Source: Desulfovibrio sp.
GTDB lineage: Bacteria > Desulfobacterota > Desulfovibrionia > Desulfovibrionales > Desulfovibrionaceae
Assembly (NCBI GenBank): GCA_020217165.1
Contig: JAIWOE010000051.1
Location: 1-19,627 of the forward strand
Direction of reading: 5' to 3'
Length of the DNA stretch: 19,627 nt
Shown here: positions 8,125-16,068 of the stretch, one piece after another
Numbering within the stretch: position 1 is the first letter of the stretch
Layout: each line of letters begins with the position of its first letter
Made by a program: the position numbers and the translations under genes
The notes under the pieces: model-generated
The model's database searches: none
Seen by the model: the letters and a program-made list of their open reading frames with translations, nothing else
What the model was told of the DNA's origin: nothing

Positions 8125-8161
8125 AAAAACACGGCGCAGCGGAGACCACTCCCCTGCGCCG
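8125..8161 (-). terminator. Terminator of the microprotein gene (copy 2 of the duplicated hairpin)
   Basis: The same hairpin as at 7183-7212, here at 8132-8161, with loop ACCA instead of CGTT. All stem bases and the C/C mismatch are identical, and both copies have an A-rich stretch 5' on the plus strand (here 8125-8129), giving GTGTTTTTG on the minus strand. It lies about 80 bases after the 29-codon gene and just ahead of the methyltransferase leader. Confidence 0.75.
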
Positions 8162-8211
8162 CCTGCATCCCCGTGGTGTTGTGGTGCCGTCAGCGTTTTT
8201 TCCGTTTTTTA

Positions 8212-8228
8212 GGCTGCGACCCGCAGCC
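8212..8228. other. Short perfect hairpin after the microprotein gene
   Basis: GGCTGCG-ACC-CGCAGCC, a seven-base-pair stem with a three-base loop, 12 bases past the microprotein stop. On the minus strand it is followed by an A-rich rather than T-rich stretch, so it is more likely an mRNA 3'-end stabilising structure than the terminator itself. Confidence 0.5.
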
Positions 8229-8240
8229 GGAGGATGGCCC

Positions 8241-8330
8241 TCAGCCGGAAATGCCCGCCTTGGGCAGGATGTAGCCAAACAGCACCACGCCCAGCACCAC
8301 CAGCACAATCACGCCCAGCACATCTCCCAT
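8241..8330 (-). CDS. 29-residue single-pass membrane microprotein
   Basis: The predicted product starts MGDVLGVIVLVVLGVVLFGY and ends ILPKAGISG. It is an almost unbroken hydrophobic helix of about 20 residues with a short acidic N-terminus and a Lys near the C-terminus, so it should sit in the cytoplasmic membrane as a single segment. Support that it is real: GGAAGGAG lies 7 bases before the ATG, a good sigma70-type promoter lies about 50 bases upstream, a hairpin and an intrinsic terminator follow, and third codon positions are nearly all G/C. I do not recognise a family. Small one-helix proteins often act as modulators or accessory subunits of larger membrane complexes, but no partner is indicated here. 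Confidence 0.65.
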   Translation of the reverse strand: MGDVLGVIVLVVLGVVLFGYILPKAGISG

Positions 8331-8337
8331 CTGAATG

Positions 8338-8345
8338 CTCCTTCC
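8338..8345 (-). promoter_or_regulatory. Ribosome binding site of the microprotein gene
   Basis: GGAAGGAG on the minus strand, 7 bases before the ATG at 8330, an unusually strong site for this window. Confidence 0.65.
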
Positions 8346-8378
8346 CGCATGTGAAATCAATTGCAGCGGTATCGTTCG

Positions 8379-8407
8379 CTTGTAGCCATTGCCTGGTGTT
8401 CTGACAA
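8379..8407 (-). promoter_or_regulatory. Sigma70-type promoter of the microprotein gene
   Basis: On the minus strand TTGTCA (-35, 8402-8407; five of six consensus bases) is 17 bases from TACAAG (-10, 8379-8384; four of six). The transcript would start near 8372 and have an untranslated leader of about 40 bases before the ATG at 8330. Confidence 0.5.
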
Positions 8408-8566
8408 GATTACCAACAACCCGTTCAGATTTTCACGCCCAATGTCTTGCGATTTGAGTGTTTATCCCGTACTCATAGGGACAGTAGGCTTTGAAACCGC
8501 TTGTGCGCGACAGGAAATGCTTAATGAATATGAGATGTTCGCCAACCTGTTTTCGTGGGGGAGCTC

Positions 8567-10612
8567 ATGAAAAATCTTAAACTGGCGTATAAGATCGGTA
8601 TCGGGTTTGGGCTGCTCATTGTCATTTCCTGCGCCCTGGGGGGGGTGGCCATCTGGAACATGAGCAGCGTGGAGGAGCATTCCACCACCCTTGCCCAGGA
8701 GTATATCCCGGAAGTGGAACTGGCCGGCCGTATGGAACGTGGCGCCGCCGCCCTCATGTACGCCATGCGCGGGTACGGCTACAGCGAGGAAGAGTCCTTC
8801 TGGCAGCAGTCCACCGCCGCCCTAAGCAGCCTCAAGGAAGCCCTGCGGGACACCCGGGCCCATGCCGAACGCTACCCCCGCCTGGTGAAGCTCAGGGATC
8901 AGTTGCCCCACGCGGAAAAAGCGGTGATCGAATACGAGCAGCTGATGACCAAGACCCGCGACAGCATCCAGGGTATGGCCAGACAGCGCACGGCCATGGA
9001 AGTGGCCGCCGCGGACTTCATGCAGAACCTCACGCCATTTTTACAGGACCAGCACGAGGCCCTCAAGTCCGAGGTGGCCTCCATGGCCGGCAGCAACGCC
9101 GTGCTGGAACGCCAGCAAAAGATCCTCTGGCTGGAGGAAATCGTCACCCTCACCTTCACCGCCCGGCTGCTGAACCTCAAGGCCATGGCCTGGCGTGACC
9201 CCACCATCGCCAACGACGCGTTGAAGGCCATTCAGGCCATTGATCCCGTGTTTGACCAGCTCAAGGCCGTGACCCATCGCCAGGCGAACCTGGACCAGAT
9301 TGCCAACTGCCGCAAGGCCGCCGCCGCGTATGGCAAGGCCGTGGAAGACTTTTTGGCCGAATGGAAGGTCCTGCAGCAGGTGAACGTGGACCGCGCCCGC
9401 GTGGGCGGCGAAGTTACCACATCAGCCCAGGCCATCGCCACCGCCGGCATGGAGTCCACCACCGCCGTGAGCCTTGAGGCCGTGCAGGCCATGGACGCCG
9501 CCATCCGGGTGCTCGCCATCGGACTTTCCGCGGCGGTGCTCCTGGGCATTCTGCTGGCCTGGGTCATCACCCGCATGATCACCAAGCCCGTGGCCCAGGG
9601 CGTGACCTTTGCCGAGGCCATGGCCCAGGGCGACTTCACCCGCACCCTGGACATCCAGCAAAAAGATGAGGTGGGCACCCTGGCCAAGGCCCTGAACGAG
9701 ATGGTGGCTCGCCTGCGCGAGGTGGTGGGCGAGGTGCAGAGCGCCTCAGACAATGTGGCCTCCGGGTCCGAAGAACTGTCGGCCTCGGCCCAAAACATGA
9801 GCCAAGGCGCCACGGAGCAGGCCGCCAGCGTGGAGGAAATCTCCTCCTCCATGGAAGAAATGAGCGCCAATATCCGCCAGAATGCGGAAAACGCCGTGGA
9901 GACGGAACGCATCGCCCTCAAGGCCGCCAAGGACGCCCAGGCTGGCGGCGAAGCCGTAAGCAAGACCGTCTCGGCCATGAAACAGATTGCGGAAAAGATC
10001 TCCATCATTGAAGAAATCGCCCGCCAGACCAACCTGCTGGCCCTCAATGCCGCCATTGAAGCTGCCCGGGCCGGGGAGCATGGCAAGGGCTTTGCCGTGG
10101 TGGCCGCGGAAGTACGCAAGCTGGCGGAACGCTCCGGCGCAGCGGCCAACGAAATCAGCGACCTGTCCTCCACCAGCGTGGAAATTGCCGAGAAGGCCGG
10201 CCAGATGCTCACCCTCATCGTGCCGGACATCCAGCGCACCGCGGAACTGGTGCAGGAAATCGCCGCCGCCTCCAACGAGCAGAACGCCGGCGCAGACCAG
10301 ATCAACAAAGCCATCCAACAGCTGGACCAGGTGGTGCAGCAGAACGCCTCGGCCTCGGAGGAAATGGCCTCCACCTCCGAAGAATTGTCCAGCCAAGCCC
10401 AGCAGTTGCAAGGCACCATGTCCTTCTTCCGGGTGGATGCCACGGGCAGCGTGCGCCGCACGGCGGCCGTGGTCCGCAAGCCCCTGCCTGCCGCCAAACC
10501 CAAGGCGGCCATTCCGGGCAAAACCCCGCGTCCCGCGCCCCAGTCCCCTGCGGGCGGCGTGCGGCTGGAGCTCAAGGACGACCTGGCCGACGACGAGTTT
10601 GAACGGTACTAG
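8567..10612 (+). CDS. Methyl-accepting chemotaxis protein
   Basis: The 681-residue product is a classical transmembrane chemoreceptor. TM1 is at about 9-30 and TM2 at about 313-336. Between them lie about 280 mostly helical periplasmic residues, long enough for a helical bimodular or double four-helix-bundle sensor rather than a PAS/Cache fold; no ligand is predicted. A HAMP linker follows (about 335-390), then the cytoplasmic methylation helices and the signalling tip (about 481-523, with [20 protein letters not shown]) that contacts CheA and CheW. After the bundle a Pro/Ala-rich linker leads to a C-terminal EFERY, which fits the x-[HFWY]-x-x-[HFWY] pentapeptide that tethers CheR or CheB. 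I chose the ATG at 8567 over the GTG at 8555 because the [10 protein letters not shown] start gives a normal TM1. GGGGGAG precedes it. cheW follows after nine bases. Confidence 0.93.
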   Translation: MKNLKLAYKIGIGFGLLIVISCALGGVAIWNMSSVEEHSTTLAQEYIPEVELAGRMERGAAALMYAMRGYGYSEEESFWQQSTAALSSLKEALRDTRAHAERYPRLVKLRDQLPHAEKAVIEYEQLMTKTRDSIQGMARQRTAMEVAAADFMQNLTPFLQDQHEALKSEVASMAGSNAVLERQQKILWLEEIVTLTFTARLLNLKAMAWRDPTIANDALKAIQAIDPVFDQLKAVTHRQANLDQIANCRKAAAAYGKAVEDFLAEWKVLQQVNVDRARVGGEVTTSAQAIATAGMESTTAVSLEAVQAMDAAIRVLAIGLSAAVLLGILLAWVITRMITKPVAQGVTFAEAMAQGDFTRTLDIQQKDEVGTLAKALNEMVARLREVVGEVQSASDNVASGSEELSASAQNMSQGATEQAASVEEISSSMEEMSANIRQNAENAVETERIALKAAKDAQAGGEAVSKTVSAMKQIAEKISIIEEIARQTNLLALNAAIEAARAGEHGKGFAVVAAEVRKLAERSGAAANEISDLSSTSVEIAEKAGQMLTLIVPDIQRTAELVQEIAAASNEQNAGADQINKAIQQLDQVVQQNASASEEMASTSEELSSQAQQLQGTMSFFRVDATGSVRRTAAVVRKPLPAAKPKAAIPGKTPRPAPQSPAGGVRLELKDDLADDEFERY

Positions 10613-10621
10613 GAGGCTGGC

Positions 10622-11113
10622 ATGAGCGAAACCATGGCCCAGCTCAATCAGCACCTCACCTTCACCCTGGGCGAGGAGCATTTTGCCTGCAATATCGCCT
10701 CGGTGCGGGAGATTCTGGATGCCGCGGAAACCACCCGCATCCCCATGACCCCGCCGTACATGCGCGGGGTGATCAACGTGCGCGGCCACGCCGTGCCCGT
10801 GGTGGACCTGCGCGTGAAATTCGGCATGGAAACCGCGCCAGACACCGTCAACACCTGCGTCATCATTACCGAAATTATTGTGGGCACAGAAACCGTGCTC
10901 CTAGGCGCCCTGGCGGATTCGGTGCAGGAGGTCTTGGAAATTCCGCAGGACACCATCTCTCCCCCCCCGCGGCTGGGCGCAAGCATAGATACCCGCTTCA
11001 TGACCGGCATGGCCCGCATGGGAGATCGCTTCTGCATGCTGCTGGACCTCAACGCCGTGTTTTCCGTGGATGAATTGGCAGAGGTTGCCGCCGTCTGTCC
11101 CCCCGTCGACTGA
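10622..11113 (+). CDS. cheW: Chemotaxis coupling protein CheW
   Basis: The 163-residue product is a single CheW domain with the standard pattern. LTFTLGEEHFACNIASVREI lies near residues 12-31, then TPPYMRGVINVRGHAVPVVDL near 43-63, and MARMGDRFCMLLDLNAVF near 135-152. CheW links chemoreceptor tips to the CheA kinase in the cytoplasmic array. An AGGAGG ribosome site starts within the stop codon of the receptor gene, nine bases before the ATG. The two genes are therefore surely cotranscribed, and the CheW probably serves this receptor. The pair stands apart from any cheA, cheY, cheR or cheB in the window. A strong terminator follows the stop. Confidence 0.95.
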   Translation: MSETMAQLNQHLTFTLGEEHFACNIASVREILDAAETTRIPMTPPYMRGVINVRGHAVPVVDLRVKFGMETAPDTVNTCVIITEIIVGTETVLLGALADSVQEVLEIPQDTISPPPRLGASIDTRFMTGMARMGDRFCMLLDLNAVFSVDELAEVAAVCPPVD

Positions 11114-11139
11114 CAGGCTCGCCCCCCCCTGTTGCTGCT

Positions 11140-11174
11140 GCGGCCCGATGGTGCATGCCTCGGGCCGCTTTTTT
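11140..11174 (+). terminator. Rho-independent terminator after cheW
   Basis: Perfect nine-base-pair stem GCGGCCCGA / TCGGGCCGC (11140-11148 and 11160-11168) with an 11-base loop, followed immediately by six T. It ends the receptor-cheW transcript. Confidence 0.9.
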
Positions 11175-11229
11175 GTGGCGCAAGCCCCCACGTATGGTGT
11201 ACTCTGAAGGCTCCAGAACAACCTGCAGC

Positions 11230-11234
11230 AAGGA
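11230..11234 (+). promoter_or_regulatory. Ribosome binding site of the disulfide oxidoreductase gene
   Basis: AAGGA lies six bases before the ATG at 11241 but abuts the alternative ATG at 11235, so the downstream ATG is preferred. Confidence 0.6.
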
Positions 11235-11240
11235 ATGGCC

Positions 11241-12611
11241 ATGGAACGCACATTCGATGTCATCGTCATCGGCGGCGGACCGGCCGGCGGAGCCGTGGCT
11301 TCCCCCTGCCGGGAAGCCGGGCTCACGGTGGCCATGCTGGAAAAGGATGCCTTTGGCGGCGTGTGCCCTCTCAGGGGTTGCAATCCCAAGAAAGTGCTCC
11401 TGGGCCCGGCTGAGGTACGCACCGCCGCCAGCCATCTGGCGGCCCATGGCCTGGAGGGCGACCTCCGCGTCAACTGGCCGCAGCTCATGCAATTTGTTCG
11501 CACCTTTACGCGACCCATTCCCGAATATGCGGAAAATGCCTATCAGAATGAGGGGATAGAAACGTTCCACGGCGCGGCGCATTTTCTGGATGCCCACCGC
11601 GTCCAGGTGGGGGATGACGTGCTGCATGGCACGGCCATTGCCCTGTGCACCGGCCGCGTGCCCCGGCCCCTCGCCACCCCGGACCTGGGGCTGCTCCCCA
11701 CCGCCAATGCGTTTCTGGAACTGGAGACCCTGCCCCGCCGCATGGCCTGCATCGGCGGCGGCGTGGTGGCCGTGGAGCTGGCCTGCCTGGCCGCCCACGC
11801 CGGCGCCACGGTGCATGTGCTGCACCGTTCCGAACGCCTGCTGCGGGGCTTTGACCCGGACTGTGTGGAGGCCCTGCTGGGGGCCGCCCGCCAGGCCGGC
11901 ATGGATATCCACCTGGAGGCCGGGGTCCAATCCATCACCCGGACAGCCGACGGGCTGTTGGTGGTGTTCGAGCAGGGCGGCGCCGAGCACGCTGTAATGG
12001 TGGACGCCATCTTCAATTTTGCCGGCCGCGATGCCGACGTGGCCGACCTGAACCTTGCCGCCGCCGGCCTGCTGGAAGAAACCCCGGGGGCCTTCCGCGC
12101 CGGCATCCCCGTCTCCCCCACCCTGCAGACGGCGCAGCCGCACCTTTTTGCCGTGGGCGATTGCGCGGCCACGCCCTTCAACCTCACCCCCAGCGCCAGT
12201 CTGGAAGGGGCGGTGGCGGCGGCCAACATCATCGCCCTGCACCGGGGGCAGCCCATGCAGGCGGTGGACCATCGCGGCATTCCCAGCGTGTGTTTCAGCC
12301 TGCCGCCGGTGGCCAGCGTGGGACTGTCCCAGGCCCAGGCCGAGGCCGAGGGCGTGCCGCACCGGGTCAAAACCTACAATCTGGCCAAATCCTTCCCCTG
12401 GAAACGCCTGGGTGAAACCACCGGATTTTCCAAAATGATTCTGGACGAGGACGGCGACCGGCTCCTGGGCGCGCATCTGGTGGGCCACAACGCCGAGGAG
12501 ATGATCAATACCCTTGCCCTGGCCATCCGGGCGCAGGTGCCCCTCTCCGCCCTGCGGCAGGCGGTGTGGGCCTATCCGACCTGCGGATATTATTTGAAAT
12601 ATTTGTTGTGA
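11241..12611 (+). CDS. FAD-dependent pyridine nucleotide-disulfide oxidoreductase
   Basis: The 456-residue product has the domain order of lipoamide dehydrogenase, glutathione reductase and mercuric reductase. The FAD site is VIVIGGGPAGGA (7-18), and the redox-active disulfide is in GGVCPLRGCNPKK (Cys42 and Cys47). An NAD(P) site follows, with MACIGGGVVAVELA. The second FAD motif is LFAVGDCA, and a dimerisation domain ends the protein. Three features set it apart from true lipoamide dehydrogenase. The disulfide motif reads CPLRGC rather than CLNxGC. The C-terminal His-x-His-Pro-Thr with its Glu partner is replaced by WAYPT and a Tyr (residues 443-450). No 2-oxoacid dehydrogenase genes are nearby. 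It is probably an NAD(P)H-dependent disulfide, quinone or thiol-redox enzyme of unknown substrate. It is transcribed apart from cheW, whose terminator lies upstream. Confidence 0.88.
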   Translation: MERTFDVIVIGGGPAGGAVASPCREAGLTVAMLEKDAFGGVCPLRGCNPKKVLLGPAEVRTAASHLAAHGLEGDLRVNWPQLMQFVRTFTRPIPEYAENAYQNEGIETFHGAAHFLDAHRVQVGDDVLHGTAIALCTGRVPRPLATPDLGLLPTANAFLELETLPRRMACIGGGVVAVELACLAAHAGATVHVLHRSERLLRGFDPDCVEALLGAARQAGMDIHLEAGVQSITRTADGLLVVFEQGGAEHAVMVDAIFNFAGRDADVADLNLAAAGLLEETPGAFRAGIPVSPTLQTAQPHLFAVGDCAATPFNLTPSASLEGAVAAANIIALHRGQPMQAVDHRGIPSVCFSLPPVASVGLSQAQAEAEGVPHRVKTYNLAKSFPWKRLGETTGFSKMILDEDGDRLLGAHLVGHNAEEMINTLALAIRAQVPLSALRQAVWAYPTCGYYLKYLL

Positions 12612-13054
12612 GGACCCGGCATGACGGCCTCGCGGCCACTCTCACGGCCGTGCTGATTCAGGCGCAGCCGTGCCGACGTGACCTTGTCCGGACAATGGGA
12701 TGCGGACGGGCGGGGACATCCGGATACAAAAACCTGCGGCCAACCCCAACGTGATGATGGCGATTTTTCATACCGCTGCCTATCAAGTTCCGCCAATGGC
12801 GAGTGCGCATCCCCCGCAGGAAGCTGACGGCGACGAACCGTGCCTGCCCTCCTTCGGTGTTGGTTGGGATGCAGAAGCACTCCATACTGCCTTCCCACCG
12901 CCCCATGCCCAGGGCCGACGCATTGCCGCCTTGCCTTCCGGGCCATCCGCAGGTATGGTCAGCTACTTTTCTGGCACGCCCCCCCTCACTTGACGCGGCC
13001 GCTGCTTTTCCGTAGCCTCCCGGCCTCCGTCACGATTTCAGAGAGCATTCCCCC
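12612..13054. other. Gene-free stretch between the oxidoreductase gene and lysS
   Basis: No frame in these 443 bases shows a recognisable protein, a good ribosome site or sustained G/C-rich third positions. A plus-strand frame (12700-12993, 97 codons) and a minus-strand frame (12658-12906, 82 codons) are open but look non-coding. A perfect 12-base palindrome, TTGTCCGGACAA, is at 12684-12695, and TCCGGA recurs about 30 bases on. A possible lysS promoter is near the right end. No T-tailed terminator for the oxidoreductase gene is apparent. Confidence 0.5.
12990..13018 (+). promoter_or_regulatory. Possible sigma70-type promoter of the lysS-lol-bamA block
   Basis: TTGACG (12990-12995; five of six consensus bases) is 17 bases from TAGCCT (13013-13018), which is a weak -10. 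A transcript would start about 30 bases before the lysS GTG. Position is good; the -10 match is poor. Confidence 0.35.
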
Positions 13055-14677
13055 GTGTCCCAACAATCCGCCACGCCCCCTGCGACCTCCGCGTCCTCCA
13101 CGACCAAGGCCCCCAAGCCCATCAAGCTGCCTGTCAAGTCTCCCCACGTGGAGGCCTTCCAGCCCATGCTCCAGAGCCTGGAGGCTCGGGGCGAACTGAA
13201 CGAAGTCATCAAAAACCGCGTGGCCAAGGCCTGCACCCTGTTGGATGACGGCACGCCTCTGTTCCCCAACAATTTCCGCAAGAATGCGGAAGTGGCGGAT
13301 GTGGAGGCCCGATTCGGCCAACAGGACGCCGAGGCCCTGGCCCTGGTGGAGGAAACCTTCACCCTGGCCGGTCGCATCGTGGGCCTGCGCTCCTTCGGCA
13401 AGCTGGCTTTTTTTCATTTGCTGGACTCCACGGGCAAGCTGCAGATTTGCGCCCAACGCGACGTGCTGGGCACAGATCAGTATAACCTGTTCAAAAAATT
13501 CGATATTGGTGACATCGTGGGTGTCACTGGCCGGTTGTTCCGCACCAAGACCGGCGAACTCACCCTGGACGCCTCGGCCGTGCAGCTGGTGACCAAGAGC
13601 TTCCGTCCCCTGCCCGAAAAATATCACGGCCTCAAGGACGTGGAAATCCGCTACCGCCAGCGGTACGTGGACCTCATCGTCACCGAGCGCACGCGGGAAA
13701 TCTTTGCGGCGCGCACAAAAATCGTCAAGGAACTCAGAAGGTTCTTAGATGAGCGCGGCTTTTTGGAAGTGGAAACGCCCATGATGCAGGCCATTGCCGG
13801 CGGCGCCACGGCCAAGCCATTTCTCACGCACCACAACGCCCTGGACATGCAGCTTTTCCTGCGTATTGCACCGGAGCTATACCTCAAGCGACTGCTGGTG
13901 GGCGGGTTCGAGAAGGTCTACGAAATCAACCGCAATTTCCGCAACGAAGGCATTTCCACCCAGCACAATCCAGAATTCACCATGCTGGAGTTCTACTGGG
14001 CCTATGCGGACTACCGCAAGCTCATGGACCTGACCGAGGAGATGTTCGCCCGCGTGGCCAAGGCCGTCACCGGCTCCACGGTCATCACCTACCAGGGCCA
14101 GGAGGTGGATCTCACCCCCGGGGCCTGGAAGCGGCTCTCCTTTTATGAATCCCTGGAGCAGGTGGGCGGCTACTCGCCGGAGTTGTACACCAATTACGAT
14201 AAGCTCAAGACCTTCATCCGGGAACGCGGGGAAAAGGTCATCGCCGGGGAAAAGCTGGCCAAGCTGCAGGCCAAGCTGTTTGACCTGGGCGTGGAGCCCA
14301 AGCTCATCCAGCCGCACTTTATCTATGGATATCCTACTGATATTTCTCCGCTTTCCCGCAAGAACGAGGCTGATCCCGCCATTACGGACCGCTACGAGCT
14401 GTTCATCACCGGCCGGGAGCTGGCCAACGCATTTTCCGAACTCAACGATCCCATGGACCAGCGCCAGCGTTTTGCCGACCAGATGGCCGAGAAGGCCGCC
14501 GGCGACGACGAAGCCATGCCCCTGGATGAAGACTACCTGCGCGCCCTGGAGTACGGCATGCCGCCGGCTGCCGGGCAAGGGGTGGGCATTGACCGCCTGA
14601 CCATGCTGCTGACGGACTCGCCGTCCATCCGCGAGGTCATCCTCTTCCCGCTGCTCAGGCCCGAGGCGGAGGGATAG
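13055..14677 (+). CDS. lysS: Lysyl-tRNA synthetase, class II
   Basis: The product (540 residues from the GTG at 13055) is a class II LysRS, charging tRNA-Lys in the cytoplasm. An OB-fold anticodon-binding domain spans about 105-185 ([20 protein letters not shown]), followed by the catalytic domain. Motif 2 is near 285-310 ([19 protein letters not shown]) and motif 3 near 510-530 ([17 protein letters not shown]). The first 38 or so residues are a Ser/Thr/Pro/Lys-rich extension not usual in bacterial LysRS (about 500). The GTG has no clear ribosome site, while an ATG at 13168 ([11 protein letters not shown]) has GGAGG about 12 bases upstream and would give a 502-residue protein. The extension's G/C-rich third positions keep the longer start plausible. 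It is first in the block leading to lolC, lolD and bamA. Confidence 0.95.
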   Translation: MSQQSATPPATSASSTTKAPKPIKLPVKSPHVEAFQPMLQSLEARGELNEVIKNRVAKACTLLDDGTPLFPNNFRKNAEVADVEARFGQQDAEALALVEETFTLAGRIVGLRSFGKLAFFHLLDSTGKLQICAQRDVLGTDQYNLFKKFDIGDIVGVTGRLFRTKTGELTLDASAVQLVTKSFRPLPEKYHGLKDVEIRYRQRYVDLIVTERTREIFAARTKIVKELRRFLDERGFLEVETPMMQAIAGGATAKPFLTHHNALDMQLFLRIAPELYLKRLLVGGFEKVYEINRNFRNEGISTQHNPEFTMLEFYWAYADYRKLMDLTEEMFARVAKAVTGSTVITYQGQEVDLTPGAWKRLSFYESLEQVGGYSPELYTNYDKLKTFIRERGEKVIAGEKLAKLQAKLFDLGVEPKLIQPHFIYGYPTDISPLSRKNEADPAITDRYELFITGRELANAFSELNDPMDQRQRFADQMAEKAAGDDEAMPLDEDYLRALEYGMPPAAGQGVGIDRLTMLLTDSPSIREVILFPLLRPEAEG

Positions 14678-14744
14678 CCGCCGCCCGGCCCTGGTCAGCG
14701 CAGCCCACCGGCCTTTTTGGATCCCCCGGAACCCCAAGGACACC

Positions 14745-15977
14745 ATGTCGTACGAGTTGTTCATCGCCCTGCGGTATCTGCGCGTTCGCCCCAAGCAGTC
14801 CTTCATCTCCGTCATTTCCCTGGTGGCCATCATCGGCGTGGCCCTGGGCGTGGGGTCCCTCATCGTGGTCATGGGGGTCATGAACGGATTTTCCACGGAA
14901 CTGCGGGACAAAATGCTCGGCATCAACTCCCACGCCGTGGTGCTTTCCACCGAAGGCCGCATCCCGGACTACAAGCACGTGCAAGGCCTGCTGCGCGACA
15001 TGCCCGGCGTGGTGGCCTCCACTCCCTTTGTGTATGCCGAGCTGATGATGTCCTCCCCCCATGGGGTCAAGGGCGTGGTGCTGCGCGCCGTGGATCCGGA
15101 GACGGCTTCCAGCGTGCTCACCCTGGACAAGGACATCCGCATGGGGGGCAAGCTGGCCTCCCTGCAGGCCCACTGGCAGGGTCGGCCGGGCATCATCATT
15201 GGCCGTGAACTGGCGGATCGCCTCAAGGTCACCGTGGGCAGCCAGGTGAACCTGCTCTCCCCCACCGGCCGCCGCAGCGCCGCGGGGCATGCGCCCAAGG
15301 TGATGATTTTTCAGGTGGCCGGCATCTTCAAGACCGGCATGTTCGAGTATGACAGCTCCCTGGTGTACATCTCCCTGGAGGCTGCCAAAGAACTGCTGGG
15401 CTTTGGCGAAGTGCAGGCCACGGGCTTTGAGCTCAAGGTGGACCATGTGGACAAGGCGGACGAAATCAGCCAGCGCATCCGCAAGCTGCTGCCGCCGCCC
15501 CTGTACATCCGCCACTGGATTGAGATGAATGCCAACCTGTTCGCGGCCCTGAAGCTGGAAAAGACCGCCATGGCCGTGGTGCTGGCCATGATTGTCCTGG
15601 TGGGGTCCTTCTCCATTGTCACCACCCTGGTCATGCTGGTGATGGACAAAACCCGCGACATTGCCGTGCTCATGTCCATGGGGGCCTCGCAGGGGGGCAT
15701 CCGCCGCATCTTTACCTGGCTGGGGATGATCATCGGCCTGGCCGGCACCACCGGCGGCTTTGCCCTGGGCCTTGGCCTGAGCTTCCTGCTCAAGCGCTAC
15801 CAGTTCATCAAACTGCCCGAGGACGTCTACCCCATGGATCATCTGCCCGTGCTGCTGGACCCCGTGGATCTGACGGCCATTGCCGTGGTATCCTTGGTGT
15901 TGTGCTACCTGGCCACGGTGTACCCCTCTCGCAAAGCCGCACGGCTCAACCCGGTGGAAGCCTTGCGTTTCGAATAG
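14745..15977 (+). CDS. lolC: Lipoprotein-releasing ABC permease, LolC/LolE family
   Basis: The 410-residue product starts with the family hallmark YELFIALRYLRVRPKQSFIS and has TM1 at about 22-46. A large periplasmic domain of about 225 residues follows, then three more TM segments (about 276-300, 323-347 and 375-395). It ends in ARLNPVEALRFE, the typical C-terminus of LolC/E. With LolD it extracts mature lipoproteins from the inner membrane and hands them to LolA. Only one permease gene is seen here, whereas E. coli has both LolC and LolE, so the complex is probably built from a homodimer; the choice of symbol is by convention. AAGGA lies upstream of the ATG at 14745. It follows lysS by 67 bases and precedes lolD by 91 bases. 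Confidence 0.93.
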   Translation: MSYELFIALRYLRVRPKQSFISVISLVAIIGVALGVGSLIVVMGVMNGFSTELRDKMLGINSHAVVLSTEGRIPDYKHVQGLLRDMPGVVASTPFVYAELMMSSPHGVKGVVLRAVDPETASSVLTLDKDIRMGGKLASLQAHWQGRPGIIIGRELADRLKVTVGSQVNLLSPTGRRSAAGHAPKVMIFQVAGIFKTGMFEYDSSLVYISLEAAKELLGFGEVQATGFELKVDHVDKADEISQRIRKLLPPPLYIRHWIEMNANLFAALKLEKTAMAVVLAMIVLVGSFSIVTTLVMLVMDKTRDIAVLMSMGASQGGIRRIFTWLGMIIGLAGTTGGFALGLGLSFLLKRYQFIKLPEDVYPMDHLPVLLDPVDLTAIAVVSLVLCYLATVYPSRKAARLNPVEALRFE

Positions 15978-16068
15978 CCGGGTGCTAGTCTTAACAATCT
16001 CTAAGGATGTACTCTGGAAAAAAACTGTTCCCACCGTCTCGATTTCAAGCTATTGGGGAGCAAGCCGA

